A DNA stretch of 34,797 bases, from positions 1 to 34,797 of the IMG/VR virus record IMGVR_UViG_3300012205_000007; one strand, 5' to 3'. Positions 7,441-14,553 of this stretch are shown piece after piece (position 1 is the stretch's first letter; every line of letters begins with the position of its first letter). Source of the stretch: a virus. The position numbers were made by a program, and so were the translations under genes. A model generated the notes under the pieces. The model saw nothing but the letters and a program-made list of their open reading frames with translations. It made no database searches and was not told the origin of the DNA.

Positions 7441-9759
7441 TTACGCAGGCGCAGGAGCAGCTTGATTCTGAGGAGCAGGCTGAACTGGAGGCACTGCATT
7501 CGGTGGTCCTGCATTCGGTCCTCCAGGACCCATTTGCTGCAACGCTTTCTGCATCATCATCATCTCATGCTGCTTCAAATGAGCTTTGCAGTTAGCAAAG
7601 CCACTTGGATTAGTCTTCTGAGCATCTAGCCCAATTGTATCTACTAGAAAATTCTTGATAGTTTCGATGTGTATTGAGTGATCATCTATATCAGGATCAG
7701 GCTGCACGCTCGAAGTCTGCTCATCAATTGGTTGCTCTTTTAATAACTGATTCAGCTCAATAACTTGCTTGATTCTCTGAGCTTCTCCAGGAAGTTTCAG
7801 CTCATTCAAAGCCATTACATCTTGGATTATTCTGGCGTTTTCTGGTAAGTACAAGGCTTGATTAACGAACTCATTGTTAAGCTCAATGAACTTCATTATC
7901 AAGTCTTTCTTCTGCGCCAGAGAAACAGGAAATGTTTCAGATCCTTCAGGCTCCACGCCTCCCGTTTTGCCCTTTAAATCTGATTGGCGAATCCAAATGT
8001 TTACATAATTATTGTTTTCGTATTGTACAAATCTTTCATCTTCTCCAAGATCTTTAATTATATCCACAAATAGATCAACGCACCCGGACATCGTCCGTAC
8101 CCACCAATCTGTAACTAGATTCCAGGTGATAGAAAGTCTTTGTAGAGCCATTTGTCTGCTAGCCGCATATTCTGAAAAAGTACGTGTTTTTCCTTCTGCC
8201 GGCCCTCCATAGATTGAAGGAAAAGATCCAAGACAGAACTGGGCATCTGAGTCTAAACGCTGAAGAAACATTCCTACTTCCTGAGATAATGTAGAGCGAG
8301 AAGTAGAATAAAAAGCATTACCAATAGGCTCGCCAGGACGAGCAGGTTTCGTTTGGTATATATATCCAGGCACAGCCTCATAACGACCATAGCTATCAAA
8401 ATCGAGCACAGAAGGATCAGCGAAATCAGAAGAAATTCCATGTCTAATAGTCTCAATGATCAAATTCATGAGATCATTACGCATCTCTTGAATCTGCACT
8501 AATGGACGCATGAATGGATCGCTGTGAATAAACGTGCTCAGACCAGCTTGCCCAATTTCCCATCTCTCGTCTAAGCTTTCAGACTTAGACTCAATAAATA
8601 ATTTAGTTTTGCCAATTAAAGTTACTCTTACCCCATCAGGGAATTTCTTTAGCAGCTTATCTCTTTTATCTTTTCTTGTTTCTCTATAAAATGCAGCAGG
8701 CCTTAGCCAAGCTTTCAATACTGTTACTAAATTTGACTGCGATGATGTTTTATATTCTGACCTTGCAAATCTTCCAGTGGCTTCAGTACCGTAATCTTCA
8801 GTAAATGACTCCGCTTGTATATCCTCCGCAAAATCAGGATTTTCATACGCCACAACATCTTTCCCCAAATCCCCATAAAGTAGCAAGTAAGAGCATTCTG
8901 ACTGATTCCTAGCATAATAAGATACCTTTACATGTAAGCCACCGAATACATCAATCTTGACGCGAGTCTTTGGTAGTTCTTCTTCTCCTAATTTAACTGG
9001 CACTTGCTGCTTTTGAATAGTTTGTTCGGGGGGTTCAGTACTTCCACATTGTGGGCAGGCGCCAGCTGAGCCTTCTTGCATCATGCTTGCATCAGGCTTG
9101 CCAGGCTGCAAGCCAGTGCTCATATCCTGCATTTGATTATCTGATGGCGCAGCCAGCAGCCAATTATCAGGAGACTGATAGCCACAATTTTCACAAGTAT
9201 AAACAGGCTGCTCTAATTCCTCCATTCCATACTTAGGAACTTTGTAAGATCCATACTTGTAATCTGAATCTTTGTATCTATAAGAGAAGACTACACCGTT
9301 GAGCGCTAAGAAGAATAGCGCTCGAAGAAATATCAATTTAGCTTTATTGTGCCTTTGCACCAAGTCAGCGACCTTAGACTTGGTGCGAGCAGTCAAAACG
9401 TCTTCATCATCATCAGCGTTGTCAGGTAGGAATCTCAGTGCAGGGATTTGAGCAGATAATGCTGCAATGATTGACTCTCCATGACCCCTGAATATATCGA
9501 CGACTTTATCCGAGAAAGATCCAAGCTCATCAAGTTCTTGAATGTCTTCGTAGTTTCCAATAAAGTCTTGAGGAGATCGCCAGTTATTATCTTTTTCTGA
9601 CCAGAATAGATATTGTATACCATGCCAAAACTCTTCATTCTTTTTCCAGATTCTTATCTGGCTTGCTCTTATCTCAGAATCTTCTCTCTCGCAAGAGTCT
9701 ATTATGAACTTGAGAGAATCCTGCAAGTCTCTATCGAGCTTGATTTCTTTATCTGGCAT
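7441..9759 (-). CDS. Portal protein
   Basis: A 772-residue protein of the size of P22-like portals. The N-terminus is helical and charged (LKFIIDSCEREDSEIRASQI), followed by a long alpha/beta body. The segment PSIYGGPAEGKTRTFSEYAASRQMALQRLSI, split by the clip/stem region, is typical of podovirus-type portals that form the dodecameric DNA channel at the capsid vertex. An insertion near residues 187-245 carries two CxxC pairs (CENCG and CPQCG) separated by a flexible linker, forming a zinc ribbon. The tail is Pro/Ala/Gln-rich. It follows the terminase with many small genes between. The start lies just after a GAGCGAAGCGAG element that may double as a ribosome-binding site. Confidence 0.87.
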   Translation of the reverse strand: MPDKEIKLDRDLQDSLKFIIDSCEREDSEIRASQIRIWKKNEEFWHGIQYLFWSEKDNNWRSPQDFIGNYEDIQELDELGSFSDKVVDIFRGHGESIIAALSAQIPALRFLPDNADDDEDVLTARTKSKVADLVQRHNKAKLIFLRALFFLALNGVVFSYRYKDSDYKYGSYKVPKYGMEELEQPVYTCENCGYQSPDNWLLAAPSDNQMQDMSTGLQPGKPDASMMQEGSAGACPQCGSTEPPEQTIQKQQVPVKLGEEELPKTRVKIDVFGGLHVKVSYYARNQSECSYLLLYGDLGKDVVAYENPDFAEDIQAESFTEDYGTEATGRFARSEYKTSSQSNLVTVLKAWLRPAAFYRETRKDKRDKLLKKFPDGVRVTLIGKTKLFIESKSESLDERWEIGQAGLSTFIHSDPFMRPLVQIQEMRNDLMNLIIETIRHGISSDFADPSVLDFDSYGRYEAVPGYIYQTKPARPGEPIGNAFYSTSRSTLSQEVGMFLQRLDSDAQFCLGSFPSIYGGPAEGKTRTFSEYAASRQMALQRLSITWNLVTDWWVRTMSGCVDLFVDIIKDLGEDERFVQYENNNYVNIWIRQSDLKGKTGGVEPEGSETFPVSLAQKKDLIMKFIELNNEFVNQALYLPENARIIQDVMALNELKLPGEAQRIKQVIELNQLLKEQPIDEQTSSVQPDPDIDDHSIHIETIKNFLVDTIGLDAQKTNPSGFANCKAHLKQHEMMMMQKALQQMGPGGPNAGPPNAVPPVQPAPQNQAAPAPA

Positions 9760-9760
9760 T

Positions 9761-9773
9761 CTCGCTTCGCTCG
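9761..9773. repeat. Copy of dispersed GAGCGAAGCGAG motif at portal start
   Basis: The minus strand reads CGAGCGAAGCGAG and ends two bases before the portal ATG. The purine-rich GCGAG is the only ribosome-binding-site-like sequence before this essential gene. Confidence 0.6.
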
Positions 9774-9792
9774 AATGATAAATTTAAACAAA

Positions 9793-10110
9793 CTAGCCAA
9801 GTCCAGGAGTAATCGTTACTACATGCGTCACTCCGTCAACAGCAATCGTAGCAGCTTCAAGCTGACTGATAGTCATGCCGCAAGCTGTTCCAATTGCAAG
9901 CCATCTTGCAAGCAGAGCAATATCAGCAGCTAGCGTGGCAGAATCAGTACCAATATTATCTGCTTCAAGTTTTATAGTAGTTTTTCTATCTGTCGGATTA
10001 TCAAGCAGCAATTCAACAGAATCAAAGTGCTTACCTCCAGAATAATCTACTGCTTTTACTGTTCCTGCTATCAAGAGCTGATCATCAACTGCTATACTAC
10101 TTAGAGTCAT
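9793..10110 (-). CDS. Small beta-barrel-like protein, paralogue A (105 aa)
   Basis: A 105-residue protein. Residues 8-42 (DDQLLIAGTVKAVDYSGGKH ... LLLDNPTD) align with the neighbouring protein at 10501-10689 (DQTVLVVATVKSLDPDDRHF ... LTYPTD), showing that the two are paralogues. The pattern looks like a small five-stranded barrel. The C-terminal half adds an Ala-rich helix and a beta-hairpin. ATGA overlap with the preceding small membrane gene couples translation, and GGAG precedes the start. Its place between exonuclease and portal suggests a minor virion component, but this is unproven. Confidence 0.65.
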   Translation of the reverse strand: MTLSSIAVDDQLLIAGTVKAVDYSGGKHFDSVELLLDNPTDRKTTIKLEADNIGTDSATLAADIALLARWLAIGTACGMTISQLEAATIAVDGVTHVVTITPGLG

Positions 10111-10262
10111 TCATATTCTCCATAATACCCAAATATCTTGTCAGCTTCCTTCTTTCCAATAGTATCCTTAGCTATGCTGTAGAGAAGCGACCTGCAATAG
10201 GAATAGCCTAATCCGAATATGATTATCGAGATAGGGATGAACCAGATGATATTTATTTTCAT
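10107..10262 (-). CDS. Small membrane protein (51 aa)
   Basis: A 51-codon frame, MKINIIWFIPISIIIFGLGY onwards, has one transmembrane helix (residues 4-20) followed by a charged cytoplasmic-type tail (KDTIGKKEADKIFGYYGEYE). The stop overlaps the next start as ATGA (10107-10110), strong support for real coding. It fills a gap that is otherwise empty. Single-helix proteins of this size in phage late operons are often lysis accessories, but nothing specific identifies one here. Confidence 0.62.
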   Translation of the reverse strand: MKINIIWFIPISIIIFGLGYSYCRSLLYSIAKDTIGKKEADKIFGYYGEYE

Positions 10263-10280
10263 CTTATTTCTCGAATATTC

Positions 10281-10499
10281 TCAAATCTTCTCAACAGCTA
10301 AGGGATTCAATCCAATCATTGGTTGGCCTGGAAATAATGGCCTAACTATGACTGTATCTTGCAGCACATGAACGACTTTACATTGCACACTAACAAGGTC
10401 ATTCTGATGCAAGATTGCTCCATTGATATCTCTTATGATCAAGGCTGGCTGTGCAAGCAGCCAGGCACCAGAAAGCCAGAAATGAGCAATTGCTCCCAT
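10281..10499 (-). CDS. Small beta-rich hypothetical protein (72 aa)
   Basis: A 72-residue protein, MGAIAHFWLSGAWLLAQPAL onwards. The first 20 residues are hydrophobic. The rest (NDLVSVQCKVVHVLQDTVIV) reads like a small beta-barrel and shares the general strand pattern, though not clear identity, with the flanking paralogues. It begins one base after the stop of the 10501-10689 gene. Function unknown, probably part of the same group of small virion-associated proteins. Confidence 0.6.
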   Translation of the reverse strand: MGAIAHFWLSGAWLLAQPALIIRDINGAILHQNDLVSVQCKVVHVLQDTVIVRPLFPGQPMIGLNPLAVEKI

Positions 10500-10500
10500 A

Positions 10501-10689
10501 TCAAGTCAGTATAGGAATAGTTACTTGAGAAGGATCAACTCTTATTTCTTCTCCAGCTAATACTCCATCAGTTGGATAAGTTAATTTTAGAGTGACACCT
10601 TGAAAGTGTCTATCATCAGGATCAAGAGACTTGACTGTAGCTACTACAAGTACTGTTTGATCCACTGCTAAATCAATAATGACTGCCAT
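10501..10689 (-). CDS. Small beta-barrel-like protein, paralogue B (62 aa)
   Basis: A 62-residue protein, MAVIIDLAVDQTVLVVATVK onwards, aligning along most of its length with the N-terminal half of the 9793-10110 protein (shared DQ-x7-TVK, HF, L-x3-PTD). The ATG overlaps the previous stop as TAATG, and AGGAGA gives a ribosome-binding site. It is probably the minimal version of the fold. Function unknown. Confidence 0.65.
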   Translation of the reverse strand: MAVIIDLAVDQTVLVVATVKSLDPDDRHFQGVTLKLTYPTDGVLAGEEIRVDPSQVTIPILT

Positions 10690-10847
10690 TATTTTTTATC
10701 TCCTAATTTTTGTTCTACTTGCTTAACTTCGGCTTGCCTAACTTCAACTTTAGGCATCCTTAATCTGTTAGAATCAACACCTTTATTAACAGCAGTATCA
10801 TCAAGCTTCATGCTGACTTTACCGTCTTTTGATATGTAGTATTTCAT
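10689..10847 (-). CDS. Small hypothetical protein (52 aa)
   Basis: A 52-residue frame starting MKYYISKDGKVSMKLDDTAV and ending in a Glu/Gln/Lys/Val heptad-like helix (VEVRQAEVKQVEQKLGDKK). The start is GAGAAGAAGATG, and the stop overlaps the next start as TAATG. It is polar with no membrane segment. Coding is supported by packing on both sides. Function unknown. Confidence 0.6.
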   Translation of the reverse strand: MKYYISKDGKVSMKLDDTAVNKGVDSNRLRMPKVEVRQAEVKQVEQKLGDKK

Positions 10848-10855
10848 CTTCTTCT

Positions 10856-11131
10856 CTAACTTTCCTGAATAATCAGCTTCTGTGTATAATTAGCAGTTTC
10901 CCAGGTAAATTCCTTAACGCCAATCTTTATGCTTTTCTTAAACTCTCTAAAGGCAAGTAGCATCTTCTCCTCCTCATCTGTTAGAGTATGAGCCTTGCCC
11001 TCTACTTTCATCTGCTCAATTACCTGATGCACTCTGCTTTTAGCCTCAAGCTTCTTGATTAACTCTTTCTGATCTCTTTCATGCAGTTGTGATGCACGAT
11101 CCTCTAATTCTTCAAACTTTTCTTGCTGCAT
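10856..11131 (-). CDS. Coiled-coil hypothetical protein (91 aa)
   Basis: A 91-residue highly charged protein (MQQEKFEELEDRASQLHERD onwards) whose first 65 residues are almost entirely helix-forming with coiled-coil spacing, ending with a short beta-type segment (GVKEFTWETANYTQKLII). AGGA precedes the ATG. Packed between the exonuclease and a small gene. It may be an assembly chaperone or regulator, but no family is recognised. Confidence 0.62.
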   Translation of the reverse strand: MQQEKFEELEDRASQLHERDQKELIKKLEAKSRVHQVIEQMKVEGKAHTLTDEEEKMLLAFREFKKSIKIGVKEFTWETANYTQKLIIQES

Positions 11132-11134
11132 TTT

Positions 11135-11641
11135 TTATCCTACTTTCTCTGAGACTTGTCTAGAAGAATAATTCACCAGAAAATCATAACATTGCTTATT
11201 CCATAGTGCATCATTCAGAGCGTTATGTTCTTGAGACTTTTGCTCTGGTAGTCTAGGATTTCCCAACATATCACACCATAACTTCAAGTCTCTACAATAC
11301 ATCGGCCAGCCTTTAGGCAAGTCAATCATCGCACCAAATATCTGACAAAATACTACCCAATCATAATCAGAATAATAACCCCAGAATTCAGGTTTTTCTG
11401 AACCAATAAATTCTATAATTTCTTTTGCTATTTCATATAACATCTTTCGCTGGCATACGCTTGGACTTTCCAAATTCACTAATACATTCTCACGAATCCA
11501 ACTATTAGCGTAGTGTGCACTAAATTGTCTAGAAATAGCATAATACCGTCGATTGTCTTCAGATATAATTCCAATTGAGATAAGCTGAATCGGCTTATCA
11601 GGGCCATTCTCAATAAATTCAGTATCTAAAAAATATCTCAT
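11135..11641 (-). CDS. DEDDh 3'-5' exonuclease (DnaQ-like fold)
   Basis: A 168-residue RNase-H-fold exonuclease. The catalytic pattern is complete: D6 and E8 in YFLDTEFIE, D94 in YYSDYDW, and H139 with D144 in EHNALNDALW. The layout resembles the compact Rv2179c/polyA-exoribonuclease-like branch, where RNA is the usual substrate. The substrate here is unknown. I chose the ATG at 11641, directly after the upstream stop. An in-frame ATG at 11689 lies inside the upstream gene. Its location among virion genes rather than replication genes is unusual. It could process nucleic acid at packaging or act on host RNA late in infection. Confidence 0.8.
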   Translation of the reverse strand: MRYFLDTEFIENGPDKPIQLISIGIISEDNRRYYAISRQFSAHYANSWIRENVLVNLESPSVCQRKMLYEIAKEIIEFIGSEKPEFWGYYSDYDWVVFCQIFGAMIDLPKGWPMYCRDLKLWCDMLGNPRLPEQKSQEHNALNDALWNKQCYDFLVNYSSRQVSEKVG

Positions 11642-11645
11642 TTCT

Positions 11646-12311
11646 TTATTCTTCAGTCCATGTCCAATTAACGTGCCACAATCCAGCATGCGCTGGAGTG
11701 GCTAGAGCAGATCCGTCATATTTTTCTATTCTAATTTCAAAACTCTCCGTCGCAGCTTTAAGCGACGGAGAATCTTTAGCCCAATTAAATTCTAATGCTT
11801 GAACAATAGAGCCAATTGCAGTAATTGGGCCATAAATGTAGGCATTGCTTAGAACTCCTACATCTACTCCCTGAACTGGAGTTGTAGTGAAGAATCTAGC
11901 CTCAGATAAAGGATCTGATGAATCTGGATCATGCTTAAGGAAACCTTCCAGGCTGCTTACGCCACCTGCTGCTAAAGTTGACGTCTTTACTAAAGATAAG
12001 ATGTATGCTGCTGCTGCTGTTGCTTCAGTAAACTCTACTCTAAGTTTGAGCAAAGAAAGTTTCTTAGCACCAATATTAGATAAGTTAGCGATGCAGCTAG
12101 TTATCAAGACTCCAGGACTTCTATCTCCAGAACATGATGTATATGTTGCTCTTTTTGTTAGATCACTTACGCTTAATAAACCATTAGAATCAACAGAAGC
12201 GCCAAGAGATGGATTATCTTTATCAGTCAAGATTACTTGCTGATATTCCTTGCCAGCAAATGTATTGCTAGCTAAAACTGAGCCTGTTGCATTTGGTGGT
12301 AATTGAATCAC
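11646..12311 (-). CDS. Putative virion protein, beta-rich (221 aa)
   Basis: A 221-residue protein starting at GTG (AGAGGTGAGCGAGTG gives a good ribosome-binding site). The sequence MIQLPPNATGSVLASNTFAG and later Thr/Ser/Ala-rich, strand-forming sequence ending HAGLWHVNWTWTEE look like a jelly-roll-type decoration or minor structural protein. No signal peptide, catalytic motif or coiled coil is seen. Lies upstream of the exonuclease with four bases between. Family not established. Confidence 0.65.
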   Translation of the reverse strand: MIQLPPNATGSVLASNTFAGKEYQQVILTDKDNPSLGASVDSNGLLSVSDLTKRATYTSCSGDRSPGVLITSCIANLSNIGAKKLSLLKLRVEFTEATAAAAYILSLVKTSTLAAGGVSSLEGFLKHDPDSSDPLSEARFFTTTPVQGVDVGVLSNAYIYGPITAIGSIVQALEFNWAKDSPSLKAATESFEIRIEKYDGSALATPAHAGLWHVNWTWTEE

Positions 12312-12315
12312 TCGC

Positions 12316-12498
12316 TCACCTCTTTATCTGTTTATCCCATCTCTTAAGTGCATCTGCACAAGTTAATTCAGAAACAATTTGATCACTATACTCACCAACT
12401 GTTGCATGTACCATGACCCTTATTGCACACCAATAAGCAAGCCATCTTGGAACATGCCTTGACATCCAAATCATCATGTTCTCAATCATGTTATCCAT
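12316..12498 (-). CDS. Small membrane-associated protein (60 aa)
   Basis: A 60-residue frame from the ATG at 12498 (MDNMIENMMIWMSRHVPRWL), which overlaps the preceding gene's end by eight bases. Longer in-frame starts lie inside that gene. Residues about 16-36 are hydrophobic and aromatic (VPRWLAYWCAIRVMVHATVG) and may form a membrane helix. The C-terminus is polar (ELTCADALKRWDKQIKR). Function unknown. Confidence 0.55.
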   Translation of the reverse strand: MDNMIENMMIWMSRHVPRWLAYWCAIRVMVHATVGEYSDQIVSELTCADALKRWDKQIKR

Positions 12499-12673
12499 TA
12501 TTTTTATTAGCCAAAATCTGAGCAAATTTCTTTCTCTTTTTAGCAGGAGTCTTTGCAACAAACTCTTTTGCTACCGCTGAAGAAGGCCCTGCTCCTCCAG
12601 TGATAGATTTGTTAGGGGCGCCATGTGCCATGGCTTGCATCAATCCGTATTGAGCTGCTGATACTGCTGGCAT
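12491..12673 (-). CDS. Conserved small phage protein, MPxxSxAQ...AKEFV type (60 aa)
   Basis: A 60-residue basic protein: MPAVSAAQYGLMQAMAHGAP then a flexible Gly/Ser region, AVAKEFVAKTPAKKRKKF and an Asn/Lys tail. The layout (N-terminal short helix with S-x-AQ, Gly-rich linker, AKEFV helix, basic end) is that of a very common tiny phage protein located near terminase and portal genes, whose function is unknown. The start follows AGAGAAAGAGAAATAAT. Confidence 0.7.
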   Translation of the reverse strand: MPAVSAAQYGLMQAMAHGAPNKSITGGAGPSSAVAKEFVAKTPAKKRKKFAQILANKNNG

Positions 12674-12674
12674 A

Positions 12675-12863
12675 TTATTTCTCTTTCTCTTCAGGCAAGT
12701 CTAAGTGCAATCTCAATGTGAATGTAGGAACTTCAATAGTCAATATTGTTCCGTCTATATCTGATCTAATCTGAGCAATAGCTTGCATAATTGTACATGC
12801 AAGCCCATTGATAGCAGGCTGAACTACTTTATCAAAAAGCTCTTTCTCATTAATGAAATCCAT
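12675..12863 (-). CDS. Small hypothetical protein (62 aa)
   Basis: A 62-residue protein, MDFINEKELFDKVVQPAING onwards: an amphipathic N-terminal helix followed by a beta-hairpin-like DIDGTILTIEVPTFTLRLHL. Its ATG shares a base with the stop of the upstream gene. The downstream gene follows after one base. Function unknown. Confidence 0.6.
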   Translation of the reverse strand: MDFINEKELFDKVVQPAINGLACTIMQAIAQIRSDIDGTILTIEVPTFTLRLHLDLPEEKEK

Positions 12864-13201
12864 TATGAAGACTCATTCTCAACTTGCTCGGCTTGCGCAG
12901 AATCTCTTATATCTTTTTCAAATTGCTCTTGATCTTTTCTAAACTTCTTCTCAAGAGAAGTCTTTCTCATATACCAAGGCTCGCGTCCAATCAGCTTGGG
13001 AGAATCTTTCACTATCACTTCTGTCTCTGTCACGAGAGATTCACTATCTCTCAACTCATCTTTGATTCGCTGAATAGCATCCTCAACTGCACAGGTATAT
13101 ATCATTCTTAATGCATGAGATAGTTCTATTGATGCTTCGTAATCGGATTCCGAGTTAGTGACCCGGCTTGCTGCATCGTAGATTTGATCATCAGTTAGCA
13201 T
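12863..13201 (-). CDS. Helical hypothetical protein (112 aa)
   Basis: A 112-residue, charged, mostly helical protein (MLTDDQIYDAASRVTNSESD onwards) with a long C-terminal coiled-coil-like stretch (SLEKKFRKDQEQFEKDIRDS). No motif, membrane segment or ribosome-binding site is evident. A role as assembly factor is possible by context only. Confidence 0.62.
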   Translation of the reverse strand: MLTDDQIYDAASRVTNSESDYEASIELSHALRMIYTCAVEDAIQRIKDELRDSESLVTETEVIVKDSPKLIGREPWYMRKTSLEKKFRKDQEQFEKDIRDSAQAEQVENESS

Positions 13202-13223
13202 GATTTACTTATTTAAAGAAATC

Positions 13224-13580
13224 TCAAGAAACAAACTCCCATTCAACCTCGGTATTATCTCTCATATCAAGATCCTTCCAAACTTTCTCCCCAATATCAA
13301 TACCTGCTTTGTTTGTAATCCTACCAGATTTATCTATTCCTGATTCAGCTTGTGGGCGCTGCCCCAATAAAACATATTCATTATCACCTACATTCCAAGG
13401 ACCAACATCTAAAACCATTGCAAGGCAGCTTGCACCATTTGCTGGATTTCTCAGTCTTACAACTTTATATAACGCATTGACACTAGGCAGGGCAACAAAT
13501 GGTATATGCGTATTCACAGGAATATTAGATGCCATTTTCTGGCCGATTAATCCTTCTCTAGTTGCTTTGACGCGAATCAC
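13224..13580 (-). CDS. RlpA-like double-psi beta-barrel protein
   Basis: A 118-residue protein. The core, MVLDVGPWNVGDNEYVL then ESGIDKSGRITNKAGIDIGE, followed by a C-terminal DNTEVEWEFV, has the spacing of the RlpA/expansin double-psi beta-barrel (D in VLDVGPW, and AGIDIGEKVW) found in many phages beside holins. Such domains cleave or bind peptidoglycan, and RlpA acts as a lytic transglycosylase. Here no signal peptide is present, so it could be virion-borne or released through a holin. GTG start overlaps the upstream stop (GTGA). An internal ATG (residue 16, MASNIPVN) is an alternative start. Confidence 0.68.
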   Translation of the reverse strand: MIRVKATREGLIGQKMASNIPVNTHIPFVALPSVNALYKVVRLRNPANGASCLAMVLDVGPWNVGDNEYVLLGQRPQAESGIDKSGRITNKAGIDIGEKVWKDLDMRDNTEVEWEFVS

Positions 13581-13897
13581 AAGCTAGCTCCAGGAGTTTT
13601 TAAGCCTGAATCAAGCTGCTTCAAGATACCAAGCCTCTCAGCAGCATCTCTTGAAACTAGTATTGCATTCTCAATTCTCACTGAATCATTTCCAATGTCA
13701 AAGGCTAGAGGATTATTTGATGCAGCAGGATCTGTAAGGACTGAGAAATTATTTAGCTTTATAGTCATCGTGTGCTCGCTGTGCTCGCTCACGCTATCTT
13801 CTAAATCTTCTAACTCCAACTCTTCAACGAAGATTTCATTTTCACGTATAATTACTTTATTCTTGCCTAATTTCCTACCAAGCTCCCAGATGCTCAT
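13577..13897 (-). CDS. Hypothetical protein (106 aa)
   Basis: A 106-residue protein, MSIWELGRKLGKNKVIIREN onwards, with an acidic stretch (EELELEDLEDSVSEHSEH) partly encoded by a copy of the dispersed GAGCG motif, then a more ordinary globular C-terminus (AILVSRDAAERLGILKQL). ATGA overlaps at both ends show translational coupling with the holin-like gene upstream and the RlpA-like gene downstream. Function unknown, probably part of the lysis or head-completion cluster. Confidence 0.62.
   Translation of the reverse strand: MSIWELGRKLGKNKVIIRENEIFVEELELEDLEDSVSEHSEHTMTIKLNNFSVLTDPAASNNPLAFDIGNDSVRIENAILVSRDAAERLGILKQLDSGLKTPGASL
13772..13789. repeat. Tandem copy of dispersed GTGCTCGCT motif
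   Basis: The plus strand reads GTGCTCGCT twice in a row. On the coding (minus) strand it encodes SEHSEH in the acidic part of the 13577-13897 protein. This is a tandem variant of the dispersed element. Confidence 0.6.
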
Positions 13898-14127
13898 TTG
13901 CTTGTATCTGCATCTTTACTTATTGGGATATTACTTGATGGAGAATTTTGATGTCTCGAATCTTGTACAGTCTGACCAGCGCCAGAAACGTCATAATCCT
14001 TAGCCATGAGCCCAAGAGCTAGCAGAGATGCAGAGAAAATGGCTTGCCTAAGAGAAATACCATTCGCTAGCAGATTAAGAACTGCAACAGCAAAGCCGGC
14101 GATAGTTGATTTATAGCTTCTGCTCAT
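13894..14127 (-). CDS. Holin-like small membrane protein (77 aa)
   Basis: A 77-residue protein: MSRSYKSTIAGFAVAVLNLL then SLRQAIFSASLLALGLMAKDYDVSG and a polar tail. The pattern of a positively charged start, one or two hydrophobic helices and the ending GLMAKDYDVSG closely resembles a widespread holin-like/phage membrane family (usual ending G-[LF]-x-AKDxxVTG). Holins permeabilise the inner membrane at lysis. Its neighbours (another membrane protein and the RlpA-like protein) support a lysis cluster. No classical endolysin was found in the window. Confidence 0.68.
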   Translation of the reverse strand: MSRSYKSTIAGFAVAVLNLLANGISLRQAIFSASLLALGLMAKDYDVSGAGQTVQDSRHQNSPSSNIPISKDADTSK

Positions 14128-14387
14128 TTTGTTGCCGATTTATCACTAGCCCAAATAGTTTTATTTAATACACCTACGATTGAATCAACTAATTTGCTTG
14201 CAACTACCGTTTGCTGACTTGTATCTATAGGCTTCCCAGGCTCAGTTGAAACAACATTTGAATCCAGTGCAGCAAGAACTATTGCTTTCTTAGTTAAACC
14301 AGGAGCTGTATTTAACATATCCTCTACAGCAAGAATACTTTTAAGAATCAGTGGAAGAAGCTGTAATGCTAAAGTTATATATATCAT
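14124..14387 (-). CDS. Small membrane-anchored phage protein (87 aa)
   Basis: An 87-residue protein with an N-terminal hydrophobic helix (IYITLALQLLPLILKSIL), a helical middle (LTKKAIVLAALDS) and a C-terminal VVASKLVDSIVGVLNKTIWA segment. This architecture is common in phage genes beside holins. ATGA overlap couples it to the holin-like gene. It may be a lysis accessory or hinder premature lysis. Exact role unknown. Confidence 0.62.
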   Translation of the reverse strand: MIYITLALQLLPLILKSILAVEDMLNTAPGLTKKAIVLAALDSNVVSTEPGKPIDTSQQTVVASKLVDSIVGVLNKTIWASDKSATK

Positions 14388-14408
14388 TTTTATTGGTTCG
14401 CCTAATAT

Positions 14409-14552
14409 TTAATTATACTTCATTAAGTCTCGACTCTGGAATCGATAATACTCCCTGCATCTTCTGCAATATATCTTCCTTGATGGCCACTTGAGGCTCT
14501 CACATCTCCAACAAAATGTGCACAATGAGAACTCTCTAAAGATCAATCTCAA
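14409..14552 (-). CDS. Candidate zinc-ribbon micro-protein, TTG start (47 aa)
   Basis: An open frame without an ATG begins at a TTG two bases beyond the terminase stop (14552; a second TTG lies at 14546) and encodes a peptide with LCTFCWRCESLKWP and IYCRRCREYYRF. The Cys pattern CxxCxxC-x11-CxxC is what a zinc ribbon needs. AGGT lies upstream of either TTG. The codon choice looks coding and the stretch is otherwise empty. Against it: TTG start and weak ribosome-binding site. Confidence 0.4.
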   Translation of the reverse strand: MRLIFREFSLCTFCWRCESLKWPSRKIYCRRCREYYRFQSRDLMKYN

Positions 14553-14553
14553 A

